Numbered from the stretch's first letter, positions 53,140 through 62,973 are shown. The stretch: DNA of 64,000 nt from JBALVT01 sp036960305 (GCA_036960305.1 JBALWA010000011.1:28429-92428); one strand, 5' to 3'. Made by a program: numbers and translations. The notes: generated by a model not told the origin, from the letters alone.

Positions 53140-54303
53140 ATGAATTCACAAGTGACCCCGTTTACCGTGGATATCCCCCAGTCTCAGCTGGAAGACCTTC
53201 AGGAGCGACTGCGCGGCACACGCTGGCCTGAGCAGGAAACAGTAGAAGACTGGAACCAGGGGATACCACTGTCCTATACCAGGGAGCTGGCAGATTACTG
53301 GGCCAAGGATTACGACTGGCGCCGATTTGAAAAAAAACTGAATAGCTGGCCGCAATATACAACTGAAATCGATGGCATCGATATCCATTTTATTCACAGG
53401 AAAAGCCCTCACGAAGAGGCTCTGCCATTGATTATTTCCCACGGCTGGCCTGGATCGGTGGCGGAATTCCACAAGGTCATCGATGCCCTTGCCGATCCGA
53501 CCGCTCACGGTGGCAAAGCTGAAGACGCTTTTCACGTGATAGCCCCCTCCCTCCCCGGCTTTGGTTTTTCGGGCAAACCCAAACAGACAGGAACCTCTGT
53601 GACCAGGATTGGCAACATGTGGGGTGAGCTGATGGCCAGACTGGGCTACGACCGCTATGTGGCGCAGGGCGGCGACTGGGGGAGCATGATCACCCAGAGC
53701 ATGGGTCAGACTGAAACGGAACACTGCGCGGGCATCCACATCAATATGCCGCTGGTAGCACCAGACCCCGAGACCATGAACTCGCTTACGCCTGCTGAAG
53801 CTTCCGCTCTGGAGTCCATGAGCTTTTACAACGACTGGGATTCCGGGTATTCCAAACAACAGTCCACCCGGCCACAGACAATCGCTTATGGCCTGGCGGA
53901 TTCGCCCGTAGGGCAAATGGCCTGGATAGTCGAAAAATTCTATGCCTGGATGGACTGCGAAGAGCACGGTGAAAAACACCCCGAGAACATCCTGTCCAAA
54001 GATGAACTGCTGGACAATGTAATGATGTACTGGTTAAGCAATACCGCTGGCAGCTCTGCCCGCCTCTACTGGGAAAGTTTCGGTACGCCCAACTTTGACC
54101 CTATCCACATGCCTGTTGGCTGTTCGATCTTCCCCCAGGAAATTTTCCGCAGCAGCAGGCGCTGGGCCGAAAAGCGATTCAGTAACTTGATACATTGGAA
54201 CGAGTTGGACAAAGGTGGCCATTTCGCAGCATTCGAACAACCCGACGTTTTCGTAAACGAAGTGAGAACATCGTTCCAGTCCCTGCGCAAGCCCCGCGCC
54301 TAG
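53140..54303 (+). CDS. Epoxide hydrolase family alpha/beta hydrolase
   Basis: The N-terminal EHN-type domain (FTVDIPQSQLEDLQERLRGTRWP) is followed by an alpha/beta hydrolase core with HGWPGS (oxyanion region), the nucleophile Asp in GGDWGSMITQ near residue 184 and the His of KGGHFAAFEQPD near 367. Such enzymes open epoxides to diols. Length is 387 residues, normal for the juvenile-hormone/soil-bacterial type. A thioesterase gene follows 21 bases downstream and is probably co-transcribed. Confidence 0.88.
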   Translation: MNSQVTPFTVDIPQSQLEDLQERLRGTRWPEQETVEDWNQGIPLSYTRELADYWAKDYDWRRFEKKLNSWPQYTTEIDGIDIHFIHRKSPHEEALPLIISHGWPGSVAEFHKVIDALADPTAHGGKAEDAFHVIAPSLPGFGFSGKPKQTGTSVTRIGNMWGELMARLGYDRYVAQGGDWGSMITQSMGQTETEHCAGIHINMPLVAPDPETMNSLTPAEASALESMSFYNDWDSGYSKQQSTRPQTIAYGLADSPVGQMAWIVEKFYAWMDCEEHGEKHPENILSKDELLDNVMMYWLSNTAGSSARLYWESFGTPNFDPIHMPVGCSIFPQEIFRSSRRWAEKRFSNLIHWNELDKGGHFAAFEQPDVFVNEVRTSFQSLRKPRA

Positions 54304-54324
54304 ACCTTATATTCAGGAAACCCC

Positions 54325-55008
54325 ATGACCGACAAAGTCCAATTTAGTACCGCCCTTTTCAACCCCTTCGCGTCGGAGGAGATCTCTCCCCCTTTTTCCG
54401 AGCACTGGGAAGCAAAAAGACGCGTAGCACAGGCAATCAGAGAGTTGACTGAGGTACTGGTCACCAGCACACCTCCCACCGACGAACTGCACGCCATTGC
54501 CGAGAAGCTGGAACAACAGACTGTCGACTTTTCCAAGAGTCCGCGACTGTATGGCCTCCTGGCTTTCCTGAAAGACGGAGAACACGGGCGACACGGTGAG
54601 GTCAATCATGAGTTGAACGGCGTCGGTGGCTGGAGCAACCCACTCTCTCCAGGCATTAACATGTGGATTGAAGGTGACAAGGCCTTTGCTAAAGTCAATT
54701 GCGGGTACGCGTATGAGGGCCCTCCAGGCCATATCCACGGCGGCCATGTTGCGGCGATTTTCGACCAGTTCCTGGGCATGGCCCAGATAGTCGGTAAGAC
54801 GCCGGGAATGACCGGCACGCTCACAATACGCTACCTGCGACCCACGCCGCTTAACACAGATTTGTTATTAGAAGCAGAGGTCACCAACCTCGAGGGAAGA
54901 AAGACGCTGGTAAAAGGTAAAATGATGAACGGGGAAACCGTAACGGCAACCTGTGAAGGTTTGTTCATTCGGCCCAAAGCGGGGCTGGCACCGCCACCTC
55001 AGGATTGA
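54325..55008 (+). CDS. PaaI-family hot-dog thioesterase
   Basis: The C-terminal half is a hot-dog domain with HIHGGHVAAIFDQFLGMAQ near residue 138, the PaaI/4HBT signature. The first 110 residues form an unrecognised helical extension. Length is 227. AGGA stands before the ATG. It likely hydrolyses an acyl-CoA and follows the epoxide hydrolase in the same operon. Its stop is four bases from the convergent gene. Confidence 0.82.
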   Translation: MTDKVQFSTALFNPFASEEISPPFSEHWEAKRRVAQAIRELTEVLVTSTPPTDELHAIAEKLEQQTVDFSKSPRLYGLLAFLKDGEHGRHGEVNHELNGVGGWSNPLSPGINMWIEGDKAFAKVNCGYAYEGPPGHIHGGHVAAIFDQFLGMAQIVGKTPGMTGTLTIRYLRPTPLNTDLLLEAEVTNLEGRKTLVKGKMMNGETVTATCEGLFIRPKAGLAPPPQD

Positions 55009-55012
55009 GGAT

Positions 55013-56518
55013 TCAGTCGGTGATATCTTCAGTCTCGGCTTCGCTACTGGTCATTAAACTGCTACTGAAAGGGTCAAGGTGCATCCTGCCTGTGGGCTTG
55101 GGTGGAGTAACAGGAGGCTCAGAATGCTCTTCTGAATACATTTGACTGCCAACCAGCGGCTGATAGGCGTCATCAGACACAAACTCCGGTAGCCCCGCAA
55201 GTGCCGGAGCCGGAGTTTCTACCTTGGGCCTGGTGAAGTCAGCGCCATCCCTATCTATCAATGACTCTTTCTCGGGCAGAATTTCTACGCTGTCCAACGG
55301 ATGCTTTTTAACCAACTCCGGTGTGACAACGACTTCAGCGGGTACACGCTCTACGGTTGACCGTAACAACGCAGCCTCCCGCTGTCGTTCTACAAACTCG
55401 GCCTGCTCTTTTTCCAGCTTTTCAAGTCGCGCGGTTGCCTCGTCGATCCCATCTTCGATATCCTGCACAATCGCTACCGGACGCTCCTCGTCACTGGTCT
55501 TACGCAGACTGGGAGAGGGTGCTGGCCTGTCATTGTCCTGACCTATAGTGGGCGCCTGGCTGCTGCTACCAATAAAGGCCAAATTCTGTAGCGTATCGAC
55601 CTTCCCACTATTGGCCGTGCCGGGAGAAAGCTCCGAGGCTGGCAGCATACGCGCCTGTTCAGCCAGGGTTCCACCCCCCTTCAACATAACGGGATCCGGG
55701 CTTTTGGAGGGCTGGTCACTGACCTCGTTCAGGTCGCATACGGCAGCGGCAGCGCCACCTCCTACTAATAGCTGCTGAAAAGCAATGGGGGTTTCGATCT
55801 CGCCCAACTCAACAGGGGTTTCCTCATTTCGCAGGGCCCGCTGCCTCATAACTTCGTTGGCACAATCTGCCCAGCGCCCAAATTGGGCGGATTCAGCAGG
55901 ATCGGGCATTTTGTGCGGTCGATAGGACTGCTGGGCGCTCATGAATCGATGTTTCACTGCCCGGTAGTGGTAGATATGGTCTTCAGTCACCAGGGGCACA
56001 ACGTCCGAACCACCCCGGATAATGAGCATTTGTGGAGGGAGTTGCCCCTGCAAACTGTGCAACAGATCCGCCAGAAAGCAGAGCCTGAGTGCCGAGTGCA
56101 TATTGGTTTTCGGTTGCGTATTACAAGGGACATAGAGGTAACTGCCCAGCTCGGAATAGCCGCTGGTGCGCATCAGGAGATTAGCTGATCCTGACAGTGA
56201 ACCCAGTGCCAACTGCCCATCAACTATAAAATCGACGCCACTGCGCATCGCGTCCAACGTCGTTTCCCTGCGCAGGGGTTCATCAACATCCCAGTCAATC
56301 AGCGCCACATCCTTGCCCTCTGCACGCAAAGTTTCGGCCAGGTCTTCCTGCGACTCCATACTGTCTCTTGGGGCGTCACTGCCGACGTCTGGAGGAATCC
56401 CATGCTGAGGATTTTCCAGGGTCAGACGTTCCATCCAACAAGCGAAGGGAGATTCCTTGAAGAGTACGATATCTTCGGATGTATAAGTTATTGCTTTATC
56501 GACACTGTAGCGATACAT
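55013..56518 (-). CDS. Protein with possible degenerate RecB-type nuclease domain
   Basis: Residues 15-190 resemble the N-terminus of predicted RecB-family (TM0106-like, PD-(D/E)XK) nucleases: ESPFACWMERL, then GVDFIVDGQLALGSLSGSANLLMR and YLYVPCNTQPK. Where active members have Asp and D-x-K, this protein has Asn113 and Asn133-x-Gln135, so catalysis is unlikely. Residues 210-501 are low complexity, rich in Pro, Glu, Ser, with a short coiled-coil segment around 355-385 (ATARLEKLEKEQAEFVERQRE). Function is unknown; the call rests on pattern resemblance only. It is convergent with the thioesterase gene. Confidence 0.5.
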   Translation of the reverse strand: MYRYSVDKAITYTSEDIVLFKESPFACWMERLTLENPQHGIPPDVGSDAPRDSMESQEDLAETLRAEGKDVALIDWDVDEPLRRETTLDAMRSGVDFIVDGQLALGSLSGSANLLMRTSGYSELGSYLYVPCNTQPKTNMHSALRLCFLADLLHSLQGQLPPQMLIIRGGSDVVPLVTEDHIYHYRAVKHRFMSAQQSYRPHKMPDPAESAQFGRWADCANEVMRQRALRNEETPVELGEIETPIAFQQLLVGGGAAAAVCDLNEVSDQPSKSPDPVMLKGGGTLAEQARMLPASELSPGTANSGKVDTLQNLAFIGSSSQAPTIGQDNDRPAPSPSLRKTSDEERPVAIVQDIEDGIDEATARLEKLEKEQAEFVERQREAALLRSTVERVPAEVVVTPELVKKHPLDSVEILPEKESLIDRDGADFTRPKVETPAPALAGLPEFVSDDAYQPLVGSQMYSEEHSEPPVTPPKPTGRMHLDPFSSSLMTSSEAETEDITD

Positions 56519-56695
56519 AAATTAGTGCTTCTGTCCCGTCCCAACTGAAGAAAGTCACGTCAACTTTCCCCTTGAACTGTAAGTGTATTTATATCGGAAT
56601 GCGTGGCGGGTGTCTATGCGCACTAACCCAAATGAAGCATCAAATGCGGGAGAATTTTTCCCCGCCTCCCTCGCTCCACCAGTATCGACTGATTA

Positions 56696-58825
56696 TTACT
56701 CAGATACGCCCACTTTATCGGCACGACTCAGGGCAAAGTGCGCCCGCTCGGTGACATAATGCAAAATGTTGTCCGCGTCTTCTGGGCTCAACTCACCGGC
56801 AAAACCGACCATTCCGGTCTGCCAATGCATGCCGCCCAGGACAATAGACTCCCACTGCTCCCTGGTTTCGCTGGAAATAACGCGCAAATCGGGGGGCGCA
56901 CCGCCTGCCATGGCATCAGCCCCGTGGCAGGCATAACAATACCTGTGAAAGACTTCGCGACCACTGGCCACCTGCTGGTCAGTTGCCGTCAACTCTGGTG
57001 GATCAAATGTGAGGGCTTCCGGCCGCTCCGGGGCCGGTGGCAGTTGCGCCTTGCCGTCCAGTTTAAACACCAGTAGCCGACTGTAGTTCGGCCTCGGGCC
57101 ACTGTCATCGTCATTGCCCGATATCAGGGCAAAGGTACCACCCCAGCCCGCGACGACGGCTATGTACTGTTCGCCCTCACGGCGAAAGGTAACCGGGGGG
57201 GCGACAATGCCGGTTTGTGCATCGAATGACCACAGGGGGTCGCCTGCATCGGCGCTGTAGGCAACCAATTGACCTTCGGCATTTCCCTGCAGCAAGAGAT
57301 TACCCGCCGTTGAAAGCATACCGCCATTCCAGGGGTCTTTGTGCGTAACGCGCCAGCGCTCCTCCTGCTTAACCGGGTCCCAGGCGGTTATGTAGCCTTT
57401 GACCATATCGATAACCGCTTGCCGGGGCCCCGCCTCATCGGGTAACAGGGCAGGCAGTGCATCGGTGCCGGTATTCCAGTACCCCGGCCGATGCCTGAAC
57501 TCTTTGTCCTGAGCATACACATGGGGAACATCCTGGGCCGGGATGTACACCAGGCCCGCGTCAGGGTTATAGCTCATAGGGTGCCAGTTGTGAGCGCCAT
57601 AGGGTGCAGGAAACGTCGGTGCAGGCTCGTTTTCGTAACGCGCCCCAGGCGTTTCCACTGGCCTACCAGTAGCGGGGTCTACATGCGAAGCCCAGGTCAC
57701 ATTGCCGTAGGCCTGGGCGGAGATAAATTCGCCCGTGATGCGATCCAAAACATAGAAAAAGCCGTTTTTGGGCGCCTGCATAATGACTTTACGCGGCTGG
57801 CCCGCAATTTCGAGGTCAGCCAAAATCATATGTTGGGTCGCGGTATAATCCCAACTCTCCCCGGGCGTCGTCTGGTAATGCCAGACATAACTGCCATCAT
57901 CGGGGTTCAGGGCGACGATACTGGAGAGATACAGATTGTCACCGCCATCCGGGCTGCGAATTTCCCGATTCCAGGGGGAACCATTACCCACCCCCACATA
58001 GAGAAGATTCAGCTCAGCATCATAGGCCATGGAATCCCAGACCGTACCGCCGCCGCCCACTTCCCACCAGGGGCCACCACCCCAGGTCTTGACCGCCCGC
58101 TCCAACGCTGGACTCTCGATGCCCTCCTCCGGATTGCCGGGGACGGTATAAAACCGCCAGTCCAGCTCGCCGGTTTCCAGGTCATAGGCACTGACATAAC
58201 CCCTGACACCAAACTCACCCCCGCCATTGCCGATGATGGCTTTACCCTTCACCACACGCGGCGCCCCCGTGATCGAATAGGGCAAGCTGGTATCCGTGGT
58301 TTGAACCACCCAGCGTTCCTTACCCGAACTGGCGTCCAGCGAAATGAGTCGGCCGTCCAGGGTACCGAAAACCAGCCTGCCCTGATCCAGGGCCACGCCG
58401 CGATTCACCACGTCGCAGCAGGTATGAACAGCCCAGTTCCTCGGTACTTCTGAATCGTACGTCCACAACAGCTTGCCGGTGATGGCATCGTGCGCATAGA
58501 CCATGCTCCATGAACCCGTGCTGTAAATCACACCGTCTTTTATCAAGGGAGTAGATTCCATGCCCCTGCTGGTCGGATAGTCAAAATACCAGGCGAGGCC
58601 CAGCCGATTCACATTGCCAGTATTGATGTTGGCCAAGGGGCTATGACGCCCTTCTGCATCGGTCAGTCCGTGTTTGGCCCAGTCAACATCAGTTTGCTGA
58701 GCTGGCGCAACAGGGGTTTGGGCGACCGGACCATTGTCTACCGGCTGACCATTGGCTGCGGGCTCTTTATCCGAGCAGGCCGCAACAAGAAAACAACAAA
58801 GCAATAAGTGTGTCGCATTTTTCAT
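56696..58825 (-). CDS. Quinohemoprotein (PQQ and heme c) alcohol dehydrogenase
   Basis: The N-terminal 570 residues form the eight-bladed PQQ propeller, with the vicinal cysteines Cys136-Cys137 (HTCCDVVNRG) of quinoprotein dehydrogenases and GVGNGSPWNREIRSPDGGDNL-type active-site region. A C-terminal cytochrome c domain has C630-YACH and a probable Met ligand near residue 672. Length 709 fits type II quinohemoprotein dehydrogenases. The signal peptide ends in LVAAC with Cys17, a lipobox, so it is predicted to be lipid-anchored in the periplasm, which is unusual. It ends an operon with an amidohydrolase and two acyl-CoA dehydrogenases. Confidence 0.9.
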   Translation of the reverse strand: MKNATHLLLCCFLVAACSDKEPAANGQPVDNGPVAQTPVAPAQQTDVDWAKHGLTDAEGRHSPLANINTGNVNRLGLAWYFDYPTSRGMESTPLIKDGVIYSTGSWSMVYAHDAITGKLLWTYDSEVPRNWAVHTCCDVVNRGVALDQGRLVFGTLDGRLISLDASSGKERWVVQTTDTSLPYSITGAPRVVKGKAIIGNGGGEFGVRGYVSAYDLETGELDWRFYTVPGNPEEGIESPALERAVKTWGGGPWWEVGGGGTVWDSMAYDAELNLLYVGVGNGSPWNREIRSPDGGDNLYLSSIVALNPDDGSYVWHYQTTPGESWDYTATQHMILADLEIAGQPRKVIMQAPKNGFFYVLDRITGEFISAQAYGNVTWASHVDPATGRPVETPGARYENEPAPTFPAPYGAHNWHPMSYNPDAGLVYIPAQDVPHVYAQDKEFRHRPGYWNTGTDALPALLPDEAGPRQAVIDMVKGYITAWDPVKQEERWRVTHKDPWNGGMLSTAGNLLLQGNAEGQLVAYSADAGDPLWSFDAQTGIVAPPVTFRREGEQYIAVVAGWGGTFALISGNDDDSGPRPNYSRLLVFKLDGKAQLPPAPERPEALTFDPPELTATDQQVASGREVFHRYCYACHGADAMAGGAPPDLRVISSETREQWESIVLGGMHWQTGMVGFAGELSPEDADNILHYVTERAHFALSRADKVGVSE

Positions 58826-58845
58826 AGTCTGGCCTCTCTTGAACG

Positions 58846-60555
58846 TTATTGTTTGCGGTAAATTGTGGCGCCGGCAACCAGGGTCCGATCCACCGTCAGC
58901 TCTCTCATAGCCATGGGCTCATCCAGTGGGCTCCCCGACAATACAATCAGGTCGGCGTACTTCCCCGGCTCCAGCGAACCGATTTTGTCATCCAGGAAAA
59001 CCTGCCAGGCCGCGTCGATGGTCACGGCACGCAAGGCCTCCATGACGCCAATACGCTGCTCCGGACCCAATACGTCCCCGCCATAGGTTTGTCTATGCAC
59101 CATACTCCAGACCGCCTGCAGAGGCAGCATCGGAGTGACGGGCGTATCCATATGCGAGGAAAATCGCAAGTCGTTATCCCTGGCCCATTTGGCCGGGCTA
59201 ATCACCGCCGCGCGCTCAGGCCCCATAAAGATAGCCCTGTGCCTGTCGCCCCAATAATAGGTGTGGGCCGAGAAAAAGCTGGGTGTCACTCCCAGCGGTT
59301 TCATTCGAGCGACCTGGTCTTCTCTGGCCATCTGCGCGTGAATAAGGATGAAGCGAGGATCCTTTACCGGATGCGCCGCCTGGGCTGCCTCTATCGCATC
59401 AAGTGCATCCTCAATCGATTCGTCGCCGTTGGCATGAATAGCCAACTGATAGCCCGCTTTGTGAAGCGCTTCCACCTTGGCAAACAAATCCGCCCGGGGA
59501 ATCGCCGCATAGCCCCGGTAACTGGCGTCGCCCTTGAAGGGCACGTGGTAGGGCTGACTCAAGTAGCCGGTATAACCCTGAATGCTGCCGTCTGCAACCA
59601 GCTTCACTCCCACCATGGTGACGCGATCACTGGCGTAATCGGCCGGGTCATATTCACCGTTGAGCAGACCCTCACCGAAATCGTGTTCGAAGGGAAACAT
59701 GGTCAGACGCAAGGGCATAATGCCCAGCTTGCTGAACAGGGAATTACCTTGCAGTAGCGCCTTGGGTATCCCACCGGCCTGCGCTGTTGTTACGCCGTGG
59801 GAGGCGTAGTCCCGCACCGCAGTTTTTACCAGTGTGTAGATCTCGCCCAGCCCGAGATCCTGCAACAGCTCCATCATCTCCAGCCGGGCGGTCTCCTCGA
59901 GCAGACCATTGGGTTCACGTGAACCCGGCCGCCTGCCAATCACGCCACCCACAGGGTCCGGTGTGCTGGCGTCAATGCCAACCAGCGCCAGAGCGCGACT
60001 ATTGGCGACCAACATATGACCGGAGATATGGGAAGCGACCACCGGTTGTTCGGTAGAAACTTCGTCAAGCTCCTGCCGGGTAGGGTGGCGCTTTTCCTCC
60101 AACAGGGTGTCGTCGTACCCAAGCCCACTAACCATGCCCCCGGCTGCGGGATTGGCCAGTTGTTTCCTGAGGGCTTGTTGTAGTGCAGCAATGTTCTTTA
60201 TTGAGCCCAATGGCGGACTGTTCAGGTCCGCTGACATCGAAGTCGCTCCCGAGCCCGGGAAATGGCCATGCGCATCGATGAAGCCAGGCATCAAGGTGCG
60301 GCCACGTAAATCCACCACCACCGTCTCGTCTGTGACCAGCGCCATGATCTCATCGGTGCTACCCACGACCTCGATCACATCGGCGCGTACTGATATCGCC
60401 TCGACCACCCGATTGGTACTGTCCATGGTTAACACATCACCGTTGATAAACACCTGATGTGCCGGGGCAGTGGGCGACCGGGTGGCAATTTTCAAAATCA
60501 CACCAAGCCCGATGCACAGGGCGGCGACAACAACCAGAAAGTTCTTCCAATTCAT
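58846..60555 (-). CDS. Amidohydrolase family 3 (YtcJ-like) protein
   Basis: The metal-dependent hydrolase features are the early DAHGHFPGSG (His-x-His-like site), later IHANGDESIEDALDAIE and ILIHAQMAR, and the C-terminal GSLEPGKYADLIVL. The N-terminus has one hydrophobic segment (FLVVVAALCIGLGVIL) that suggests membrane anchoring or export. Length is 569 residues. Substrates of YtcJ-like proteins are mostly unknown. It lies 20 bases before the quinohemoprotein gene and 22 bases after the acyl-CoA dehydrogenase gene. Confidence 0.83.
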   Translation of the reverse strand: MNWKNFLVVVAALCIGLGVILKIATRSPTAPAHQVFINGDVLTMDSTNRVVEAISVRADVIEVVGSTDEIMALVTDETVVVDLRGRTLMPGFIDAHGHFPGSGATSMSADLNSPPLGSIKNIAALQQALRKQLANPAAGGMVSGLGYDDTLLEEKRHPTRQELDEVSTEQPVVASHISGHMLVANSRALALVGIDASTPDPVGGVIGRRPGSREPNGLLEETARLEMMELLQDLGLGEIYTLVKTAVRDYASHGVTTAQAGGIPKALLQGNSLFSKLGIMPLRLTMFPFEHDFGEGLLNGEYDPADYASDRVTMVGVKLVADGSIQGYTGYLSQPYHVPFKGDASYRGYAAIPRADLFAKVEALHKAGYQLAIHANGDESIEDALDAIEAAQAAHPVKDPRFILIHAQMAREDQVARMKPLGVTPSFFSAHTYYWGDRHRAIFMGPERAAVISPAKWARDNDLRFSSHMDTPVTPMLPLQAVWSMVHRQTYGGDVLGPEQRIGVMEALRAVTIDAAWQVFLDDKIGSLEPGKYADLIVLSGSPLDEPMAMRELTVDRTLVAGATIYRKQ

Positions 60556-60577
60556 ACAGTGTGTTTCCTGCTCATGT

Positions 60578-61708
60578 CTATGCGGCCACCGGGCCTATGA
60601 GAATATCTGCCAATCGCGCCCTATGCCAGGCGGCATCGCCCCATAACATCTGACTGTGCTTTTGCCGCTTGAAATACAGGTGCAGGAAGCACTCCCAGGT
60701 AAAACCTATACCCCCGTGACACTGCACCGAGCGACCCGAGGCGAATGCAGCGGTTTCACTGGCCGAGGCCTGCGCCATATGCGCCAGCTGAACCGCTTTC
60801 TCCGGGCTGTCATCAAATCCGCAGGCGGCACTATAGACCAGGGACTTTGTCTCATCGATCTGAACCATGACATTCACCAGGGGATGTTTAACCGCCTGGA
60901 AAAAACCCAGGGGGTGATCAAACTGCTGACGCGTCGAAACATACTCTACGGTGGTTTGCAGTTGCCATTCGGCGGCACCGACCATGTCCGCCGCCAGTAG
61001 TGTCCAGATTGCGGGAAATGCCTGATCGAGTACTGCCACCCCGTTGGTCGCCAATTCGATGGCCTCCACGCCATCAAAGCTGATATGGGCCTGATCCCGG
61101 CTCAAATCGACAATGGCGTCAGCCATTACAGTCACCCCGGGGGCATCAGTCTTGACCCAGTAAAGAGAAACACCCGACGCGCTGCGAGCACTCACCAATA
61201 GATGGTCCACCTTGCCTGCATCCTGTACATACCAGGCCGTGCCATTGAGCTTACCTGCGTCACAGCGCACATCCGTCGCCGCGGCGTCCCAGTTACCGGA
61301 TTGATTGGTGATCGCAAGAGTCGCCGTCTGACCCTGCGCAATGTCTTCCAGTGCTGCTTTGGCAGGGCTGCCGCAGGCGGACAAGACATACGAGGCGTTT
61401 AGTGTGGCCAGTAGGGGGCAGGGAAAAGCCGCCCTGCCCACTTCCTCGACAAGACCGGCAACCGCCACCAGGGGCATGGACAGCCCACCGGCGAATTCGG
61501 GTACCGCTAACATCGTCCACCCCAGGTCAACCATCTGCTGCCACAGTGCTTCATCCCACAAACACTGCGGAGATCGCTCCGGATCCGGGTCCGATGCCAC
61601 CATGGTATGTAATTTATCCGTGGGAAAATGATCGGCGAAAAATTTGCGTGCTGATTCCTTCAGCAGCGCCGCCTCTTCCCCGAAACCAAAATCATTGGGT
61701 TGTGTCAT
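60578..61708 (-). CDS. Acyl-CoA dehydrogenase family protein (second of pair)
   Basis: The 376-residue protein has the acyl-CoA dehydrogenase fold: N-terminal helices (EEAALLKESARKFFADHFP), a beta domain and a C-terminal helical domain with RSVQCHGGIGFTWECFLHLYFKR, the FAD-contacting block. The catalytic base is not obvious at the usual position. The ATG at 61708 has AAGGAG six bases upstream. It follows another acyl-CoA dehydrogenase gene by ten bases; such divergent pairs often form heteromers in sterol or aromatic CoA degradation. Heteromer formation is inference. Confidence 0.88.
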   Translation of the reverse strand: MTQPNDFGFGEEAALLKESARKFFADHFPTDKLHTMVASDPDPERSPQCLWDEALWQQMVDLGWTMLAVPEFAGGLSMPLVAVAGLVEEVGRAAFPCPLLATLNASYVLSACGSPAKAALEDIAQGQTATLAITNQSGNWDAAATDVRCDAGKLNGTAWYVQDAGKVDHLLVSARSASGVSLYWVKTDAPGVTVMADAIVDLSRDQAHISFDGVEAIELATNGVAVLDQAFPAIWTLLAADMVGAAEWQLQTTVEYVSTRQQFDHPLGFFQAVKHPLVNVMVQIDETKSLVYSAACGFDDSPEKAVQLAHMAQASASETAAFASGRSVQCHGGIGFTWECFLHLYFKRQKHSQMLWGDAAWHRARLADILIGPVAA

Positions 61709-61718
61709 GGCGTTCTCC

Positions 61719-62954
61719 TTATTTGGACTTGGGCATGCCAAGCACGCGCTCACCGAGAATATTTCGCTGTACCTCACTGGTACCCGCGGCAATCGTCATA
61801 CCATAGGAATTCATGTACGACATGGGCCACTGCCCACCAGCCGGGGCATTTTCATCGGCCAGATATAAGGATGCACTGGCGCCGGCAACTTCCATGGCCA
61901 CCGCTGCGGTGTCCTGGGCTATTTCACTGGCCAAGAGTTTGTTCTGTAGTAGCAATCGCATGGGGTGGTCCAACAAGGCCGGCACTCTGGCACGTCGCTG
62001 GTTCTGCTTAAGCCCCTCTTCCCGGATCACCTGCCGCATTATACGATCACGGATCAGGGGATCATCAGCGGCTGGCTGCTCTCCACGTAACGACTGTCGC
62101 GCCAATTCAATTAAACTGGCGGTGTTGGTGACATGGCTGGATTTGCTCTTCAAACCACCGGCACGGGGCGTCTGTAACTCTCCCGCGCCGCGTTCGTGCA
62201 GCAAGGTTGTCATTGCTACCTGCCAGCCCTTACCCAGCTCATCGAGTCGGTAGCTGTCGTCCACCTCGAGGTTGTCAAAAATCACCTCATTGAACCCCGT
62301 CTCGCCGGTGATTTTAATGAGGGGTCGCACGGTCACACCCTTGCCAATAGCGGAACGAATGGGTACGACAAAGTAAGACAAGCCATCGTATTTATGGGAC
62401 CGATCGGTTCGCAGGAGAATAATCATCCACTCCGCAAAGTGAGCCAGGGACGTCCAGACCTTGTGCCCATTGATCACCCACTTTTCGCCTTTACGCTCCG
62501 CAAAGGTCTGCACGTTGGCCAAATCAGAGCCCGCACCTGGCTCGCTAAAGCCCTGGCACCAGATATCCTCTCCGGAAAACAGTCTGGGCAGCAATCGCTC
62601 TTTTAAAGCCTCCTGCCCGTGATAGAACACGGTGGGAGCCGCCATGCCTAAACCGATGACATTCGGCATATAAGGTGTTCTGGCTGCGATCATCTCCTCG
62701 TTGGCGACCCGCTGGCAATCCTTGCGCCCGCCGCCGCCTACTGCCACCGGGTAATCACATCCAACAAGGCCGGCATCGTATGCAGATTTTTGCCAGGCCT
62801 GAAGATACGCCAACTGTGGCTCAGTCATTATCTCCAGGGGAGAAAGCGGCAGCCTGACCGGGGGTTCACCCGGACTGTTGTCCTGCAACCATTGCTTGCA
62901 ATACAAGCGAAATTCCGCCTGTTCCGAGCTGTCTTTGCCCGCTTCTTCTGACAT
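61719..62954 (-). CDS. Acyl-CoA dehydrogenase family protein (first of pair)
   Basis: The 411-residue protein has the FAD-binding loop GFSEPGAGSDLANVQTFA near residue 135, KWVINGHKVWTS, and the C-terminal IAAGTSEVQRNILGERVLGMPK, the standard acyl-CoA dehydrogenase end. It is closest in pattern to the FadE-type enzymes that work in pairs. It is the first gene of the run before the second dehydrogenase, amidohydrolase and quinohemoprotein genes, 19 bases after slyX. Confidence 0.92.
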   Translation of the reverse strand: MSEEAGKDSSEQAEFRLYCKQWLQDNSPGEPPVRLPLSPLEIMTEPQLAYLQAWQKSAYDAGLVGCDYPVAVGGGGRKDCQRVANEEMIAARTPYMPNVIGLGMAAPTVFYHGQEALKERLLPRLFSGEDIWCQGFSEPGAGSDLANVQTFAERKGEKWVINGHKVWTSLAHFAEWMIILLRTDRSHKYDGLSYFVVPIRSAIGKGVTVRPLIKITGETGFNEVIFDNLEVDDSYRLDELGKGWQVAMTTLLHERGAGELQTPRAGGLKSKSSHVTNTASLIELARQSLRGEQPAADDPLIRDRIMRQVIREEGLKQNQRRARVPALLDHPMRLLLQNKLLASEIAQDTAAVAMEVAGASASLYLADENAPAGGQWPMSYMNSYGMTIAAGTSEVQRNILGERVLGMPKSK

Positions 62955-62973
62955 AAACGCTTCCTTATTCTCT

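Noticed and set aside
53146..53979. 277-codon minus-strand frame antisense to the epoxide hydrolase
   Set aside because: The plus-strand gene has the complete hydrolase motifs; the antisense frame has no start signal or domain.
56665..56685. GCGGG/CCCGC stem near the end of the quinohemoprotein gene considered as a terminator
   Set aside because: Only five pairs, and the T-run is in the loop rather than after the stem.
57491..58453. 320-codon plus-strand frame antisense to the quinohemoprotein gene
   Set aside because: The long frame is a by-product of GC-rich codon use on the other strand; its product has no recognisable pattern.
58849..59757. 302-codon plus-strand frame antisense to the amidohydrolase
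   Set aside because: The amidohydrolase has metal-site motifs and a good start; the antisense product is rich in Arg, His and Gln without structure.
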